A stretch of DNA of 64,000 nucleotides, taken from positions 14,096,001-14,160,000 of the forward strand of contig NC_060110.1 of assembly GCF_021155765.1 (NCBI RefSeq), read 5' to 3'. The position numbers and the translations under genes are program-made. The notes below the pieces were generated by a model, which worked only from the letters and a program-made list of their open reading frames with translations, was not told the origin of the DNA and did no database searches. Source of the stretch: Diprion similis. Lineage: Eukaryota > Arthropoda > Insecta > Hymenoptera > Diprionidae. Shown piece by piece: positions 36,820 through 47,989 of the stretch (positions within the stretch are counted from its first letter, which is position 1; the number at the start of each line of letters is the position of its first letter).

Positions 36820-38330
36820 AGTCAACGCCGTAGCGCACTCTAGCAGCAGCCAGTAGATAGGGTGGTACTTAAACTGGAGAGGAGTACTCGTCTGTGGTAG
36901 CGTCCTAGAAAACGATATAGGATTTCGGAACTAAGTTTCGACATATCGTGGATCGTAACCGCAGATCAGTTACCTACCGTACTCCACGAGCCAGCGTTAC
37001 AGACGCAGTCGATAATACAGAGCATGTTTGCCGTAGCGAAGTGGTCTTGTAGTGATTGAAACTGAACAAATCACAAATATTAACATGCAATGCATCACTT
37101 AAAACGTAACTTATATAATCTCGCCAATTTTGTGTAACGTGTATTTCTCCTTGCCTGTGCAGTATGCAAGTTTCTCCCTAGTGATGGACAAGCAGTACCA
37201 AATATTATCCTGAACAGACATTAACGTCAGGAACAATTGTGATGGTTATTACTTACATTTCATTGATTTCAATTTGAATTTTTCCTAAATCCTGCGTCTT
37301 GAAACACTTAATTTCGTGCAATTTAAAAATTGTATAAGTTTCGCAGGACCTTTCTGTGTGATAAAGATAACATTATGAGCTGTTCAGCTTCTGCGCCGAG
37401 CCTCTACTGAAAACTATCTGGAAAACTTTAGAAAAATGAAATCTGAAAATATTTACCGTAATAACACTCGATTCCACGCTTACTTTTACTTTTGTGCTGT
37501 AGTGATTACTTTAATATAACACGCATTTACCGAAAATCCGCAAATAATTAATCAAAAATTACCCTCGACGCAGTCCGACGAAAATCGAGACCACTCCAAG
37601 TTCAAATTGCACAAAGCAATGAAAATCCGAGTCACGAAAATTACCTTCGATATTTACAGGCTTTTTTGATTTTAACAACTCTTTTTTTGCTTAAGACTAC
37701 ACGCTGCCGTTCGAGTATTATTCGTCGACGAATTTCGTGGAAACGAATTTGGTAGAAATACACTGATCGGACTACATGAAGCAGCCTGAACAATCCGATT
37801 TAAATTCTAGAACTGTATGTAGATTAACCGCATCATAAAGTCCGTTTGCCAGACTCAACTTAGAGGGACCTTCCATTCGGGGTATCATAAATACATCGGA
37901 TTCTTTTTCCATACGATTGGTTGGTTGATCCTTGCGTAGACCCAAATTCAGCCCTTCGATGAAGATGAGCTAGTAGACGGAGACAATTTTTTTGCAATAT
38001 ATTATGAATTTGCAAAATTTATCAATTATTTATTCAAGCTTCAGTAATATCATTTGTTAATGCTTGTGATTTGTTCAGTTTTGATCACTACAGTGGCACT
38101 TCACTATGGTAAGATATACTCTGCATTATCCACTGCTTCCGTGATGTCGAATGTGGTAGAGTGTTAATTGATTACCGACCTCTATTCACTGTCCAGGCAG
38201 TCGAAAATTACTTCCAAAAAAGTATTTTGGGTCACAGAGCGCTACTTCACAGAGGAGTAGTACTTGCTTCAAGAGAATACCAATGGCTGGCTAGCTGTCT
38301 TCAGCAATCCTCAGTCAACGCAATATCCTA
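36820..38330. repeat. Diverged inverted repeat, about 1 kb apart
   Basis: The left arm (about 36820-37100) and the reverse complement of the right arm (about 38040-38330) share stretches such as AACTGAACAAATCACAA, TAGTGATnnAAACTGAAC, GATAATnCAGAG and AGTACTnCTCnTCTGTG in the same order, with many differences between. A further partial copy in direct orientation to the right arm lies at about 36350-36420 (CAGGCA...TCGAAnATTAnTTCCAAAAA). It is probably an old interspersed repeat. The 143-codon open frame at 38161-38592 overlaps the right arm and lacks an ATG. Confidence 0.55.
37440..37790 (-). repeat. Third, diverged copy of the promoter/first-exon unit
   Basis: It aligns with the units at 34937-35762: GTAATAACACTCGATTC, TTTTGTGCTGTAGTG, ACCGAAAATCCGCA, TACCCTCGACGCAG, ATTACCTTCGAT, CTGCCGTTCGAGTAT and AAATACACTGATCGGA. 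The minus-strand donor region survives as ATCGAAG|GTAATT, but no start codon opens a comparable exon. It is more diverged than copies 1 and 2 are from each other. Confidence 0.65.
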
Positions 38331-38965
38331 CCAAAACGAGCCAGGTCCTGTACAACATTACCTGCCCATTCATCCACCCAAATGGACGAAGTGTTCGTCG
38401 GTAATTTCCATTATTTGTGGCGTCTGTCGGCAAGCAAAGGCATTACTGTGGTATTCGGTTGGTAATAGTACATTCACTGTCGCTTTCGACCGCAACAAAT
38501 ATGAAGAGCAGACCGTCGATGTCAGTACATCAGTCAGCTGTACCGGCAATACCGATCTCGTACTGATCTGCCGTAATCGTCCGTATCGGTAAGCTACCTT
38601 TCAACTTTTGCAGCAGTCGAATCCTTCCTAGTGGTAGGCCTTGTTTAATAGAATTATAAGCCAGAACACAAGTAGACTCGTATATCGTTTGCTGGACCAC
38701 CTCCGAGTCATAAGTGCACTGAGGTGTGCACTTGATTAGTAGTGGCCTAGGGAGAGTGATCGTCACGGCCTACGGATCTATGGACCGAGCGCAAACTAAC
38801 GTTATCGACGAGGGGTATGAATCTTGGAGTGAGTTAGAAAGGTAAGACGTCGGCCATATTGACGAGCACTGTTGCGTATGTCACCACATAACCATTAACG
38901 GGTTTCTTTCTATTGAGACTCATTCTTATTAAGGCAGGTTGTTTGCTCCAACATTGATACATCGA

Positions 38966-39272
38966 AAACATCGATATTTCATTCTCGATATACAATATTT
39001 TTATATCGATATTACCTCGCCCAGCTCTTGATCCCCGTGTGCGCCCCAACTTCATTCGAATGCTGTGAATTTAGCTTTTTATTCACCCCTTCATAGACAT
39101 GAGCTACAAATCAATCAATCTATTAATTGAAAGTATACGTAGAATTGATTATTTGATTTCAACTGTTGACCTCGACCAACTTCAATTATCGATATACTCT
39201 TGTCGATAATCGCATAAGATCGATATCGAGGCTTCGATATATCGTTCGATATCAATATCGATACTTGGCTTT
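38966..39272. promoter_or_regulatory. Cluster of ATCGAT / DRE-like motifs upstream of the Daxx-like gene
   Basis: Within about 300 bp there are several ATCGAT or TCGATA occurrences on both strands, including ATATCGATATTA near 39003, ATTATCGATATAC near 39187, GATCGATATCGAGG near 39220 and CAATATCGATACTTGG near 39255. The DREF-binding element TATCGATA of fly housekeeping promoters is closely related. The cluster lies 350-650 bp upstream of the first ATG of the Daxx-like gene, in the position expected of its promoter or enhancer. Regulation by a DREF-type factor is inference. Confidence 0.45.
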
Positions 39273-39624
39273 CGATGATCACCTCCAGTGTTACCACCAC
39301 AGGGCCTGTACGTTGACCCTAGGTAATGTGAAAAGGGATTGGTTAAAACTGGGAAATCACTTCAATGTGTACCAAGTACTAAATAGAGTACTATAACAGC
39401 AAATTTCTCACTCTTTCTGGCTACGTTCATGAACATAAGTTTTTATTTTCAGTTTTGGCAATTCTGCTACTTGGTACTACCATCGTTGTCTCGACTAAAC
39501 GCGAACAAAAAGCTTGTTTTGAATGGTTTTAAATGTCTTTTCTTCCGCGTCGATAGTCGCAATTAATTTTTTTCAATAAATACGAGAACAACGTGCGTTC
39601 AACGGGTCAAGCAGCACGTATGAA

Positions 39625-42600
39625 ATGGAGGCAATGGAAGTAATAGACCTCTCTTCAGACGACGAGAAATCACCGTCCGCCCCAAAGGTATACTACACGT
39701 CATGCCTATGCTCATTGTCGGATCGTAGCTCTTTCGCTAATTTTCTATACTAATGTCAGTTATGCAAAACCAATACTAACAACGTCATCACTCGAATTCG
39801 ACGTTACCACTAGCCAGACGCAGTATTTAATTAACTATCTGCATAACGTGCCACTTCTAAAGTTTACTGAAGAAATGATCTATAAATTTGCATCGTATGT
39901 ATATTTAACTTCTCTCTGTTTTTACATTTATTAGTTAGGTACCTATTGAATTGTTGAAGTTAAAATTATGCAACGTGAAAGCTACATGCTATCAGTTGGG
40001 TTATGTCATTCTTGTAAATCAACAAGACAATACTTCATCAATTAACTATTAAAAAATAACTGGTAAATGTGAAATAGCATAAATTTTCTTGCATATAAGT
40101 CTTTTTTAGTATTAAATATCGCTAAAGATTGCAATGATATCATTTAAACGTGGTCGATTATTCCACGTTGCAGCTTTACTTATTTTTGGTAATAATTGAA
40201 GTTACACAGAGATGGTCAGATAATTTTGGTCTGCTAAACTTTTCGACTTGTTTAATGAAATCGTGTTGCAAAGACGGTCTGTAATTAAGAAAAATTGCAA
40301 GTCTCCCCGTGTCCAATTACATCATAACGCAATGGGAACTGTATAGTATACCAATGAGAATTAGCTGTCTTCACATACCTTTAGTCAATTTTACTAATGA
40401 AGTGAAATGTGCCATTGTACAAAAATATCATAATATCGATGTGGACAAGTTGTGATAATTTGAATACTTTTATTGTGACTACCGCTTAGCTACGTATCGT
40501 TTAAGAAATCTATAGCCTTAGACCTTGAATACAGGATCGAGTCAATACAACCAATTGGTGTACTTCGTGTTCAGTTGCGTTGTGATACAATTAGTCTTTA
40601 AAGATTATTTGATAATAACCTGCATAGTGTTATGAAACAGAAATAAGAGGCTCAGAATAAAGCCCAACATAGTTTGGAAATAATAACACATGAGTAAATC
40701 ATTCAATGAAATGCATTCTTTACGAAATATTATCATATATGAAATAACCAATTGATTTTACTTACTGATTCTAAGCACACATTTTATGTTTAATTTTTAC
40801 AGAATGGGGGCATGGAAGCAACGTTGTCTTTACTTTCGAAAAGTAGACTACCAACAAAAACTCTTGCTTACAAGAACGAGGAAGAATTGGAGATTGTGTA
40901 TAATGCAGTTTCAGCTAGGAAACGAATACATGATGATTCAATTCCAACACATATGAAAAAAATAAAATTATCTTCATATGACCAAAATCCTACAAATGGA
41001 GTTAGAAAGCTGGTTACTAATCCGGAAACCCTGACGGACAAATGTCAAGTGATTGTGGATCAGAAACGAAAAATAAAGCCAGAAATCTGTTCACCAAAAC
41101 CGGCAACTATACCTATGGAATCTCATTCTGCGCAGAGGTGTAACAATGTTGTTAATTTAGGCTCAAAAACAGACCAAAATGTAACCGATTCAGATGTTGG
41201 AGATACATCAAACTCACAAGATGACCGACAGAGTACTCATTCATTTAAGGTTAATGAGGGAGCATCATCATCGAGGCAAAACCTTGAGCCGCAATTGGTG
41301 GTTAGGAATAAAATCAAAGTTTCTGAACTTTCCGATCCCAATTTGACACTCAGTAAAGAATTGTTTCAGGCATTTTTGAATGCTTGCAAGAGTAAAGACT
41401 GTAGCATTGATATGGTTAAAATCATAGCAAAACTTCAAAAACATTTTGATAATTTAGAGCCACATTATGCAAAGTCTGAAAGTTTCATAAAATTGATTCG
41501 GACGAAAGAAAAGTTAATTTTAAAAGAACCGGCAAAGTACTTTGTGCATATAGGTGAGGTCAATGATGAAATGAAGGCTCGACAAATTCGAAATAGATCG
41601 GTGGCCGCTTATACCCTTCACAGTGAAGAATCAGACGAAAAAGATGTTAAAGATAGGGAAAAATTGAGAGCACTGGAAAAAGCTATGAGACGCTGCGAAC
41701 GTTATATAAAAAAATGTGAAACGGCTGATGTTAACTTTGAAGATGAAAATGATAGCCATTATATATTGGCAGAAAAATATAAGCAGAGAATGGTTGAACT
41801 TTACAACAAATATTGTGAAATTACAGGAGAAAGTTCAGATGCAGGTCGTGACTATTTGAGGCCTAAACATCATTCTGTAACACCTCTGCCGATATTAAAT
41901 CAAGCAATTTCAAATTTTGTCAATATAAAAATGACAAAATTTAGGGAAACATCCTCTTATAGCAAGAAAAAGGGTGGCAAGACTCGTTCCACCAATACTG
42001 TAATTTTTCCAGATTATGTGGATATTCTGAATTGTATAAAAAGATGTAATATGGACCAAAATCTTGAATTGACTAAGGCAAAACAAGAAACAATAGGTAA
42101 GAATGATCAATATAATCAATGTGCACTGTAGTCAAATTTGACTTTACCAAGTTCAGTTCCAGTGTATTAATTTTACCATGAAGTCTTCTTCAGCATGATT
42201 TGCATTTGGATTATTCCAGAAATTTCGTAGATTGTACTTGTTCATCCAATTATTACAATTTTTTGTGACTACTGACTACAAATCATTTTTTTCTGATTTT
42301 CTAGCAAAGCAAGCATTTCTGGATTTGGGAGCATACTTACAACGCTGTAGGCAATCTGACTATTACGATACTTTCTCATTGTACCTTGACAATGACTCTG
42401 ACCCGGCATTAGAAGATGTAAGCTTGGCGGAAAAATTACGTAAAAATAAAGAAATTGGTAAAGAAAGGTTGGAGAAAGTATTTGCCGAATTCGTGAAAAA
42501 ACAAGATGAATCTAAAACCACTGACAATATATCGGAATCAGAAAAAGCAGAAGAATCAGATACGAATAACGAATCATCAGATGACAACGAAAGTGATGAA

Positions 42601-43188
42601 TCTGATGCAAGCGAGCACAATCCACTCGATATAGAAATGGGTAGTGATGTTAATGAAACTGTCGGTGATAAAGTAAGCATACGAACGCAAAAAGATTCTA
42701 GTCCAACAGATAATGACATTGAAACAAACAGGCTTGCGAATACAGAGAAAGAGATTAACAGTTCTATAGAAAAAAGTAAAGGATGCCGAAGAAGTTCACT
42801 TTCACTTTCGAAAAATGGAGAAACACACGGAAATTCGGGTACGAATGAATCTGTAACAGAAACAAGTGTAAGAAATGTTGGTGTTGCTGATAAAAAAGGC
42901 ACAAACGTGACAAATCCATCAGAAACTTTGTTGTCTCCAACTGCAGTTAATGGTCCAAATGTCAATCAAACACAGACTGATGAGATAAGTGGAACTAAAG
43001 GATCTGAAATTGTCAGGAAAATTGCCTCGCCACCTGATAGTTATAAGAAAACAACTGCACCTGTACTTTGCAGCATAAATTTACTATCAGCGGTGACAAC
43101 AAACGATTTGGGATCAGCTGCTGGGAGTTCATCTCCAACTCCTTCTGACGAAGTGGAAGGTTCGTTATCAAACTCCGTAATAACGTAA
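39625..43188 (+). CDS. Daxx: Daxx-like histone H3.3 chaperone, shorter form (three exons)
   Basis: This is a nuclear chaperone that, in animals, deposits histone H3.3 with ATRX/XNP and binds SUMO. The exons are 39625-39687, 40803-42096 and 42305-43188, and all phases agree (0, then 1), giving about 746 residues. Exon 1 encodes MEAMEVIDLSSDDE, a typical SUMO-interaction motif like that at the N terminus of vertebrate DAXX. Residues around 205-275 (SKELFQAFLNACKSK ... PAKYFVHIGEVNDE) match the DAXX helical bundle. From about residue 305 (LRALEKAMRRCERYIKK ... YCEITGE) through FPDYVDILNCIKR to AFLDLGAYLQRCRQSDYYD and DPALEDVSLAEKLRKNKEIG runs the histone-binding domain. An acidic Ser/Glu/Asp tail follows (ESEKAEESDTNNESSDDNES). 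Basic nuclear-localisation candidates include KKIKL and SKKKGGK. The first ATG at 39620 opens only seven codons, so 39625 is chosen. A poly(A) signal AATAAA lies at 43312. Confidence 0.88.
39688..40802 (+). other. Intron 1 of the Daxx-like gene
   Basis: 1.1 kb from GTATAC to TTTTTACAG. It is AT-rich, with no open frame or repeat of note. Confidence 0.75.
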
Positions 43189-43311
43189 CGCATTATTTTT
43201 TTTCAACACACACTTCCATCTCGAAATTTTTACATACAGTTCATGGCACTTTATTCCAATTTAAATAGGATGATTGTTTTTTTATATGAATGTAAACAAG
43301 GTTTATATTTC

Positions 43312-43317
43312 AATAAA
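43312..43317 (+). terminator. Poly(A) signal for the shorter Daxx-like transcript
   Basis: AATAAA lies 124 bp after the stop codon at 43186-43188. Its position supports a transcript ending within this region instead of splicing to exon 4. Confidence 0.45.
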
Positions 43318-43439
43318 AAGAATGCAATGATAACAAAGCGATTTTTCTGTCAAGCCAAAGTAACTTCTATAAAATACAACCCAATTCAAAGTCTAACATC
43401 TTTAACTTGCTGTTTGCGTTGCACTTAGTTCGAACTGCC

Positions 43440-44161
43440 TTAGAGAACCACCACTTTCATATATATTTCTTTCTTAGCGGCAGTGATATCTTTGTAATTT
43501 AGTTAGTTAATGGTTGATCAATACATCAATAGAATATCTACGAATTTCGGCAATTTTTTGGAAATTAAATTCTTCTAAAATAAGCATTTTTCTCTCTATA
43601 TATCATTGGTGTGGCTACCTCACACGCATTCCTAGGGGGCACCTCCAAGTCGTCTAACAAAAATATTACTATTTCATTTACCACAAACGTATTTATAAAA
43701 TCAAAAAATTAAAGTGTCACCACTAGTGGGTGCATTCAACGGTAGTATTTGTGGCTCATTCAGCCAGTGAAAGTTGTTTTAAAAAAAAAAAAAAAAAAAT
43801 TGATATTTTTATTTGTTGCTATTACTTCTACTTTATGATGATTCTGCATAAAGTAAAGAATTACCATTTTCCCAGAGAATGAAGTCGATTAAATATATCA
43901 GGACAGCCTTCGTTTTGTGCATGGACGTACAGACTCATTTGGTATTTTTTTTTTTAATTTGGTATTTTAATTAATCGTGGCTATCGTGTGACAGCCAATT
44001 TACTGATTAGTCCCTTTTCTTTATCAGGAACGTTTTAACCACTTTCAGAATCCGCGCAAGCGATGCCTCCTGAGGCAGAGACTCAAATATAACACAGTTG
44101 AAGCAGCATCAGGCGGATGACTCCGAGTAGTGGCTTGCTGATCTCGTTACTTGTGTTACAG
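43440..44161 (+). other. Intron 3 / intergenic stretch
   Basis: It contains a poly-A run near 43782-43799 and no coding segment. It ends in the acceptor TTGTGTTACAG used by the downstream exon. A second acceptor-like TTTCAG at about 44048 opens only frames that soon stop. Confidence 0.5.
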
Positions 44162-45168
44162 TAACCGATGCCCCTGCCATGGCCCCAGCTGTCAAATCAA
44201 TCTGTGCGGAGGAAGAGAAGAAACCAATTTTGAGGCCACGGTCATTCGCCAAGCCGTCTGCTTTTTGGTCAGATTTTCAAACTGAAACGAAAAACTCAGC
44301 CGGAAATACGAAGATGAAAGAAGCAGCAGACACGGATATGAAGGAAGAAAAAAATGATAAAATTTTGCTGGCTCAATGTGGACAACGTGAAATTATAAAA
44401 CGGATCAACTCAACTCCCGTAGGAAAGACTGTACAGGTGAATGCTGATGTCCTCAAAGATTTGCAGAGTAAAAAAACGACTGTCATGATACCTACCATTG
44501 CGAGTAGAAATAGTCCAAATATCAGTGTTAACAATGTGACGAATAACTTTACATTTGTAAATTTCAAGAAGCAGGTACAGTTAAAACCAAACATTGCATC
44601 CGGAGTTTCGCAACAAACTAACACCGACAAAAAAGGGACAATAATTGCACATTGCAGTAATGTTGGGGTAATTAGCATTGGTTCCAAGAAAGGGCCAACT
44701 TCTGAAAAATCCAATGAGAATCAGATAGTAAAAACGATAACCGTCAACAGGCCAACCAAACCCTCTAATTTCAGCAATCAAACAACAACCGTAGTCACAC
44801 CGCCAAGACAATACAAAATTATAGCTCCAAAAACCATAGACAATCAGATTCACAAAAGAACTATTTGCCATCTGCCCATTTTAGATCAACGTGGAAAAAA
44901 GACAGTTTATCAGGTGGTTAAACGTCTCCCTACAACCAAAGTTCAAAATATTGTTCTTCCAAGGCCTGTTACGCAAAATCAAGTACCACTTGATCCACCT
45001 CAAAGAGTTAGCGGGAATTTACCCGCTATTGACCCAAAATTAAAAGTCCATGTTTCCAAAAGTGTTAAAAAGATTTTTCATATCAATGTTCCACGGAAAT
45101 CTCTGGATAAGGCAAACAAAGTATACGATGCATCCGACGATAAAGTTTCCACGTATGTGGTGGAGTAG
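44162..45168 (+). CDS. Probable alternative 3' exon of the Daxx-like gene (or separate gene from ATG 44179)
   Basis: A 335-codon open frame ends at TAG 45168. It is rich in Lys, Thr, Asn and Val, is predicted disordered, and has no domain I recognise; it begins after TTGTGTTACAG. A donor in the Daxx-like exon 3 (GAAG|GTTCGT at 43160) ends in phase 1, and this exon starts with the two bases needed, so splicing yields an uninterrupted protein of about 1072 residues, reading DEVE then VTDAPAMAPAVK. The donor is weak at +3. Short hydrophobic runs next to basic or acidic residues (GVISIGSKK) could act in SUMO binding, but that is speculative. The alternative is an independent gene starting at ATG 44179. 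The poly(A) signal AATAAA is at 45268-45273. Confidence 0.6.
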
Positions 45169-45267
45169 ATACTAATAACCATTTTTCTATTGCACGCCTA
45201 TGGTATGAAAAACGTATATTTATTATTAAATTCATCGTCAAAGTTATACATAGCTAAGTTGGTGAAT

Positions 45268-45273
45268 AATAAA
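45268..45273 (+). terminator. Poly(A) signal after the 3' exon
   Basis: AATAAA lies 100 bp after the stop at 45168, a normal distance. It is about 190 bp from the stop of the convergent gene, so the two 3' UTRs probably abut or overlap. Confidence 0.5.
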
Positions 45274-45463
45274 GTATAATGTAGATTAATAATAACTTCG
45301 GCTGATAAATTAATTATCTATTGTGTTATTTATCGTAAGTGTTACATATATTATTTTCTTGTATTCGTTGAAAATTAAACCATTGCTTTTTTATAAATCC
45401 AGTAGCAGATACCTTTTTTCTAAGCTCCTAAATGCTGGGAGTCATTTAACCCGCGCACGAACT

Positions 45464-47981
45464 TTAATCGAAATTACCTTTTATAAGTTTTACTATTCGT
45501 CTGGTGAGTGGAAAATCGCTAATTGCCAAATTTTCCAACATGCTGTAGTGATCGATACCATCTCGAAGTGATACATATTCCACATTGTCCATATAGCTAC
45601 AGAGTTGCTGTAAAATAAATTAATCTTGATATCGTATTCGAAAATAAATTACAGTTTATCAAGATCGTGTTTTTGAGAAATTGAAATAGCAATTCAGGTT
45701 TCAATTCTCTTCAATCCGTTTATCTACATATTGACAGTTATCAAGTTTATTAATCTTTCGCACCATGGTCAATTGGCGGGCTTGTTCTATGTATGCAGGA
45801 GAATCACATTCTCCAACCACAACCAGAGCTTTCAAGTTCGGAACAGGAGCGTGCAGTACACTCAGAGCACTCATTAATCTTGCTTCGTTGCTGGAATTGA
45901 CAAGAATCGACATATCAATTCGTTCTCAATACATTGCCGGACATAGTGCAGAGTTGGTAGTGTTAATTTAGTGTAAACAATTAATTTAGTACAAACAATA
46001 TATTCAATAAAATACATTGATGTATGTATGAACGATGTATAATTCCGAACATCATAAATCTGCTCAAAATCAGTAACTAAATCAACTTTGGACGCTTTCA
46101 AAATTCCATTCTACACACCTAACAAATTACAGAGCGTGCACTTTTTGAAAAGGTTACTTGTAAAAAGAAAAGACCTAAAGTTGAATGCTACTTGTAATGG
46201 CAACTTATGACGAGCCCAGGTGCACTTATACGTATAATTTTGAGCCGTAGTCCTTTATTTCGGGAGAACAACGATGCAAACTTTTCGCTAACCGGATTCT
46301 CTTGATTATGTGTACCTTAACTTGAACTGATTTTTGATGAAAAAAAAAAAAAAAAAAAAAATAGCGCAACAAAGTACCATCCACACTTCGTGCTGCTGTT
46401 CATGGCTATTGTCTGCATTCGCTTTTTGCAATTTGGATTGCTTGAAGTTTAACTAATTGTAATACACGCCGTACCTGTCAAGTTTTAATTTATCGTTGTA
46501 CGAAGTTGTAAGTAATGGTTCCAGGTAGTAAATACCGCTGAGAAGCACAAGTCCTTTGAGTAATGTACCGTTTGGTTCATCCACAAGCCATTTTGGATCC
46601 AGTACACTAGCCGACAAATGTGCTCCAGCACTGTGACCACCCACCCAAACGCCCCTATTGAGCAATTCGTATGATTGATAGAGAAACGTTGAAAAACTGT
46701 TAGCCATGATATGAAATATGGGTTTCGTTGTGGGTGTATGTCAAGAGACTCGTAGCAAGTATCGGAAAAAATAGAATAGCTTGACCTTACCGAGATCCAA
46801 ATTTGGCTGCACTATGAAGAATTTGATGTGTAGCGGACTTAATTTGATGTACGATATCACGTAGTTGGACTGTAAGATACACAAGACCGTTAGTCGAGAA
46901 TATTGCACATGGTTCAGTTGTAGCCTATTTAAATTTCTGGTTCAATTATTCACATGACACCTACCGTTGGGGCATAAGTCATAGCCAACGCAAATGACCT
47001 TTATGCCTTCTGATACACAGCTTTCGACAGGATATGCGATAACATTTTTACTCGTTTCTTGCCAGTATCCACCGTGTATGAATACAAATATCGGAGCATC
47101 TAAAAGATGATGAATTAGTGTAGTTAGCGACATTAAGAAAGTTGATTACATATTTCATACGAAAACACGTATTAACGGTATAACAATATTCTCGTGTTAT
47201 TTATGCTCACCATTTGGTAGATCAATGCCGTAGATGTCATACTTAGTTTTTTCCGAAGGTCCATAAGGGATGTCGAGTTTACACTTGGTATTTTTCCGGG
47301 CGCGAATGGTAACTGCGAAATTATCAAAAACAAGTCGAAATTAAATACTTTTACTAGATACTGAAGAATGTCGAAACCTTTCCTACAATTTTTAATGCGT
47401 GGTACCTGGTATTTATCTCCACGTACGTACTAACCTTCCTCGCCAAACTTCAAAAAGTTTGTCACCACTTTGTCCGGACTTGTTCTTTTGTTCCACATCG
47501 ACGGGGAAAATAGTTTTTCTTGATCCTAGATGGGATAGTAAAAAAATATGATAGAATTTTCTGATTCAAAGATTAAGAATCATAGGAAGTAAAGATTTTG
47601 TCAAGAAATCCTCTTCGCATATTTATGATTAACCGTTTCTTGTTCACAAGAAAAGTGTCTCTCCACGGTATGGATGCAGCGTTTGATTAGCGTAATTCTG
47701 GGGTGTTAAGGCGTAAGAGAATGAAATGCCAAAATTTGTGTTCTAAGCAAACTCATTAAGGCCTAGTCAGTATCTATTAGTTTGCCGATGAATAATAAAA
47801 TACCATTCTGATATTATAAAATGTAATATTAAAGCGCAATTATAAATTGAGCCGTTGGATCGTAGAACGATAAATAAAATTCTGCCAGCCGTTCAAACTC
47901 TACCCTTGACACCTCGTACAACATTCAACCAAACATCATTTTTCAACGTACCTTCTCAACGGTAATTTCATGGTGCATCAT
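45464..47981 (-). CDS. KFase: Kynurenine formamidase (arylformamidase), eight exons, complete
   Basis: This enzyme hydrolyses N-formyl-L-kynurenine to kynurenine and formate (EC 3.5.1.9), the second step of tryptophan breakdown via kynurenine; it is a cytosolic alpha/beta-hydrolase. Minus-strand exons are 47981-47952, 47525-47435, 47312-47211, 47099-46965, 46869-46791, 46696-46475, 45890-45764 and 45607-45464. All have GT donors and AG acceptors and agree in phase, giving 309 residues, close to the vertebrate enzyme at about 300. The oxyanion motif HGGYW is at residues 83-87. The nucleophile Ser168 is in GGHSAGAHL, Asp249 in VVVGECDSP and His282 in DGIDHYSML. The N-terminal LFSPSMWNKR and later DIPYGPSEKTKYDIYG also match the family. 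The last exon is essential because it supplies the catalytic His; without splicing, the frame after exon 7 would end early and lose it. Two adjacent ATGs (47981 and 47978) are possible starts. The gene converges on the Daxx-like gene. Confidence 0.93.
46341..46361. repeat. Poly-A tract in a kynurenine formamidase intron
   Basis: About 20 consecutive A on the plus strand (T on the coding strand), between exons 6 and 7. It may be a slippage-prone assembly site. Confidence 0.85.
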
Positions 47982-47989
47982 GTTTTGTC

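Noticed and set aside
38161..38592. 143-codon plus-strand frame
   Set aside because: It has no ATG near its start (GTG only), overlaps an arm of a diverged inverted repeat, and matches no family I know.
42363..42965. 200-codon minus-strand frame
   Set aside because: It is the antisense shadow of Daxx-like exon 3; the Ser/Leu-rich content mirrors acidic Glu/Ser codons.
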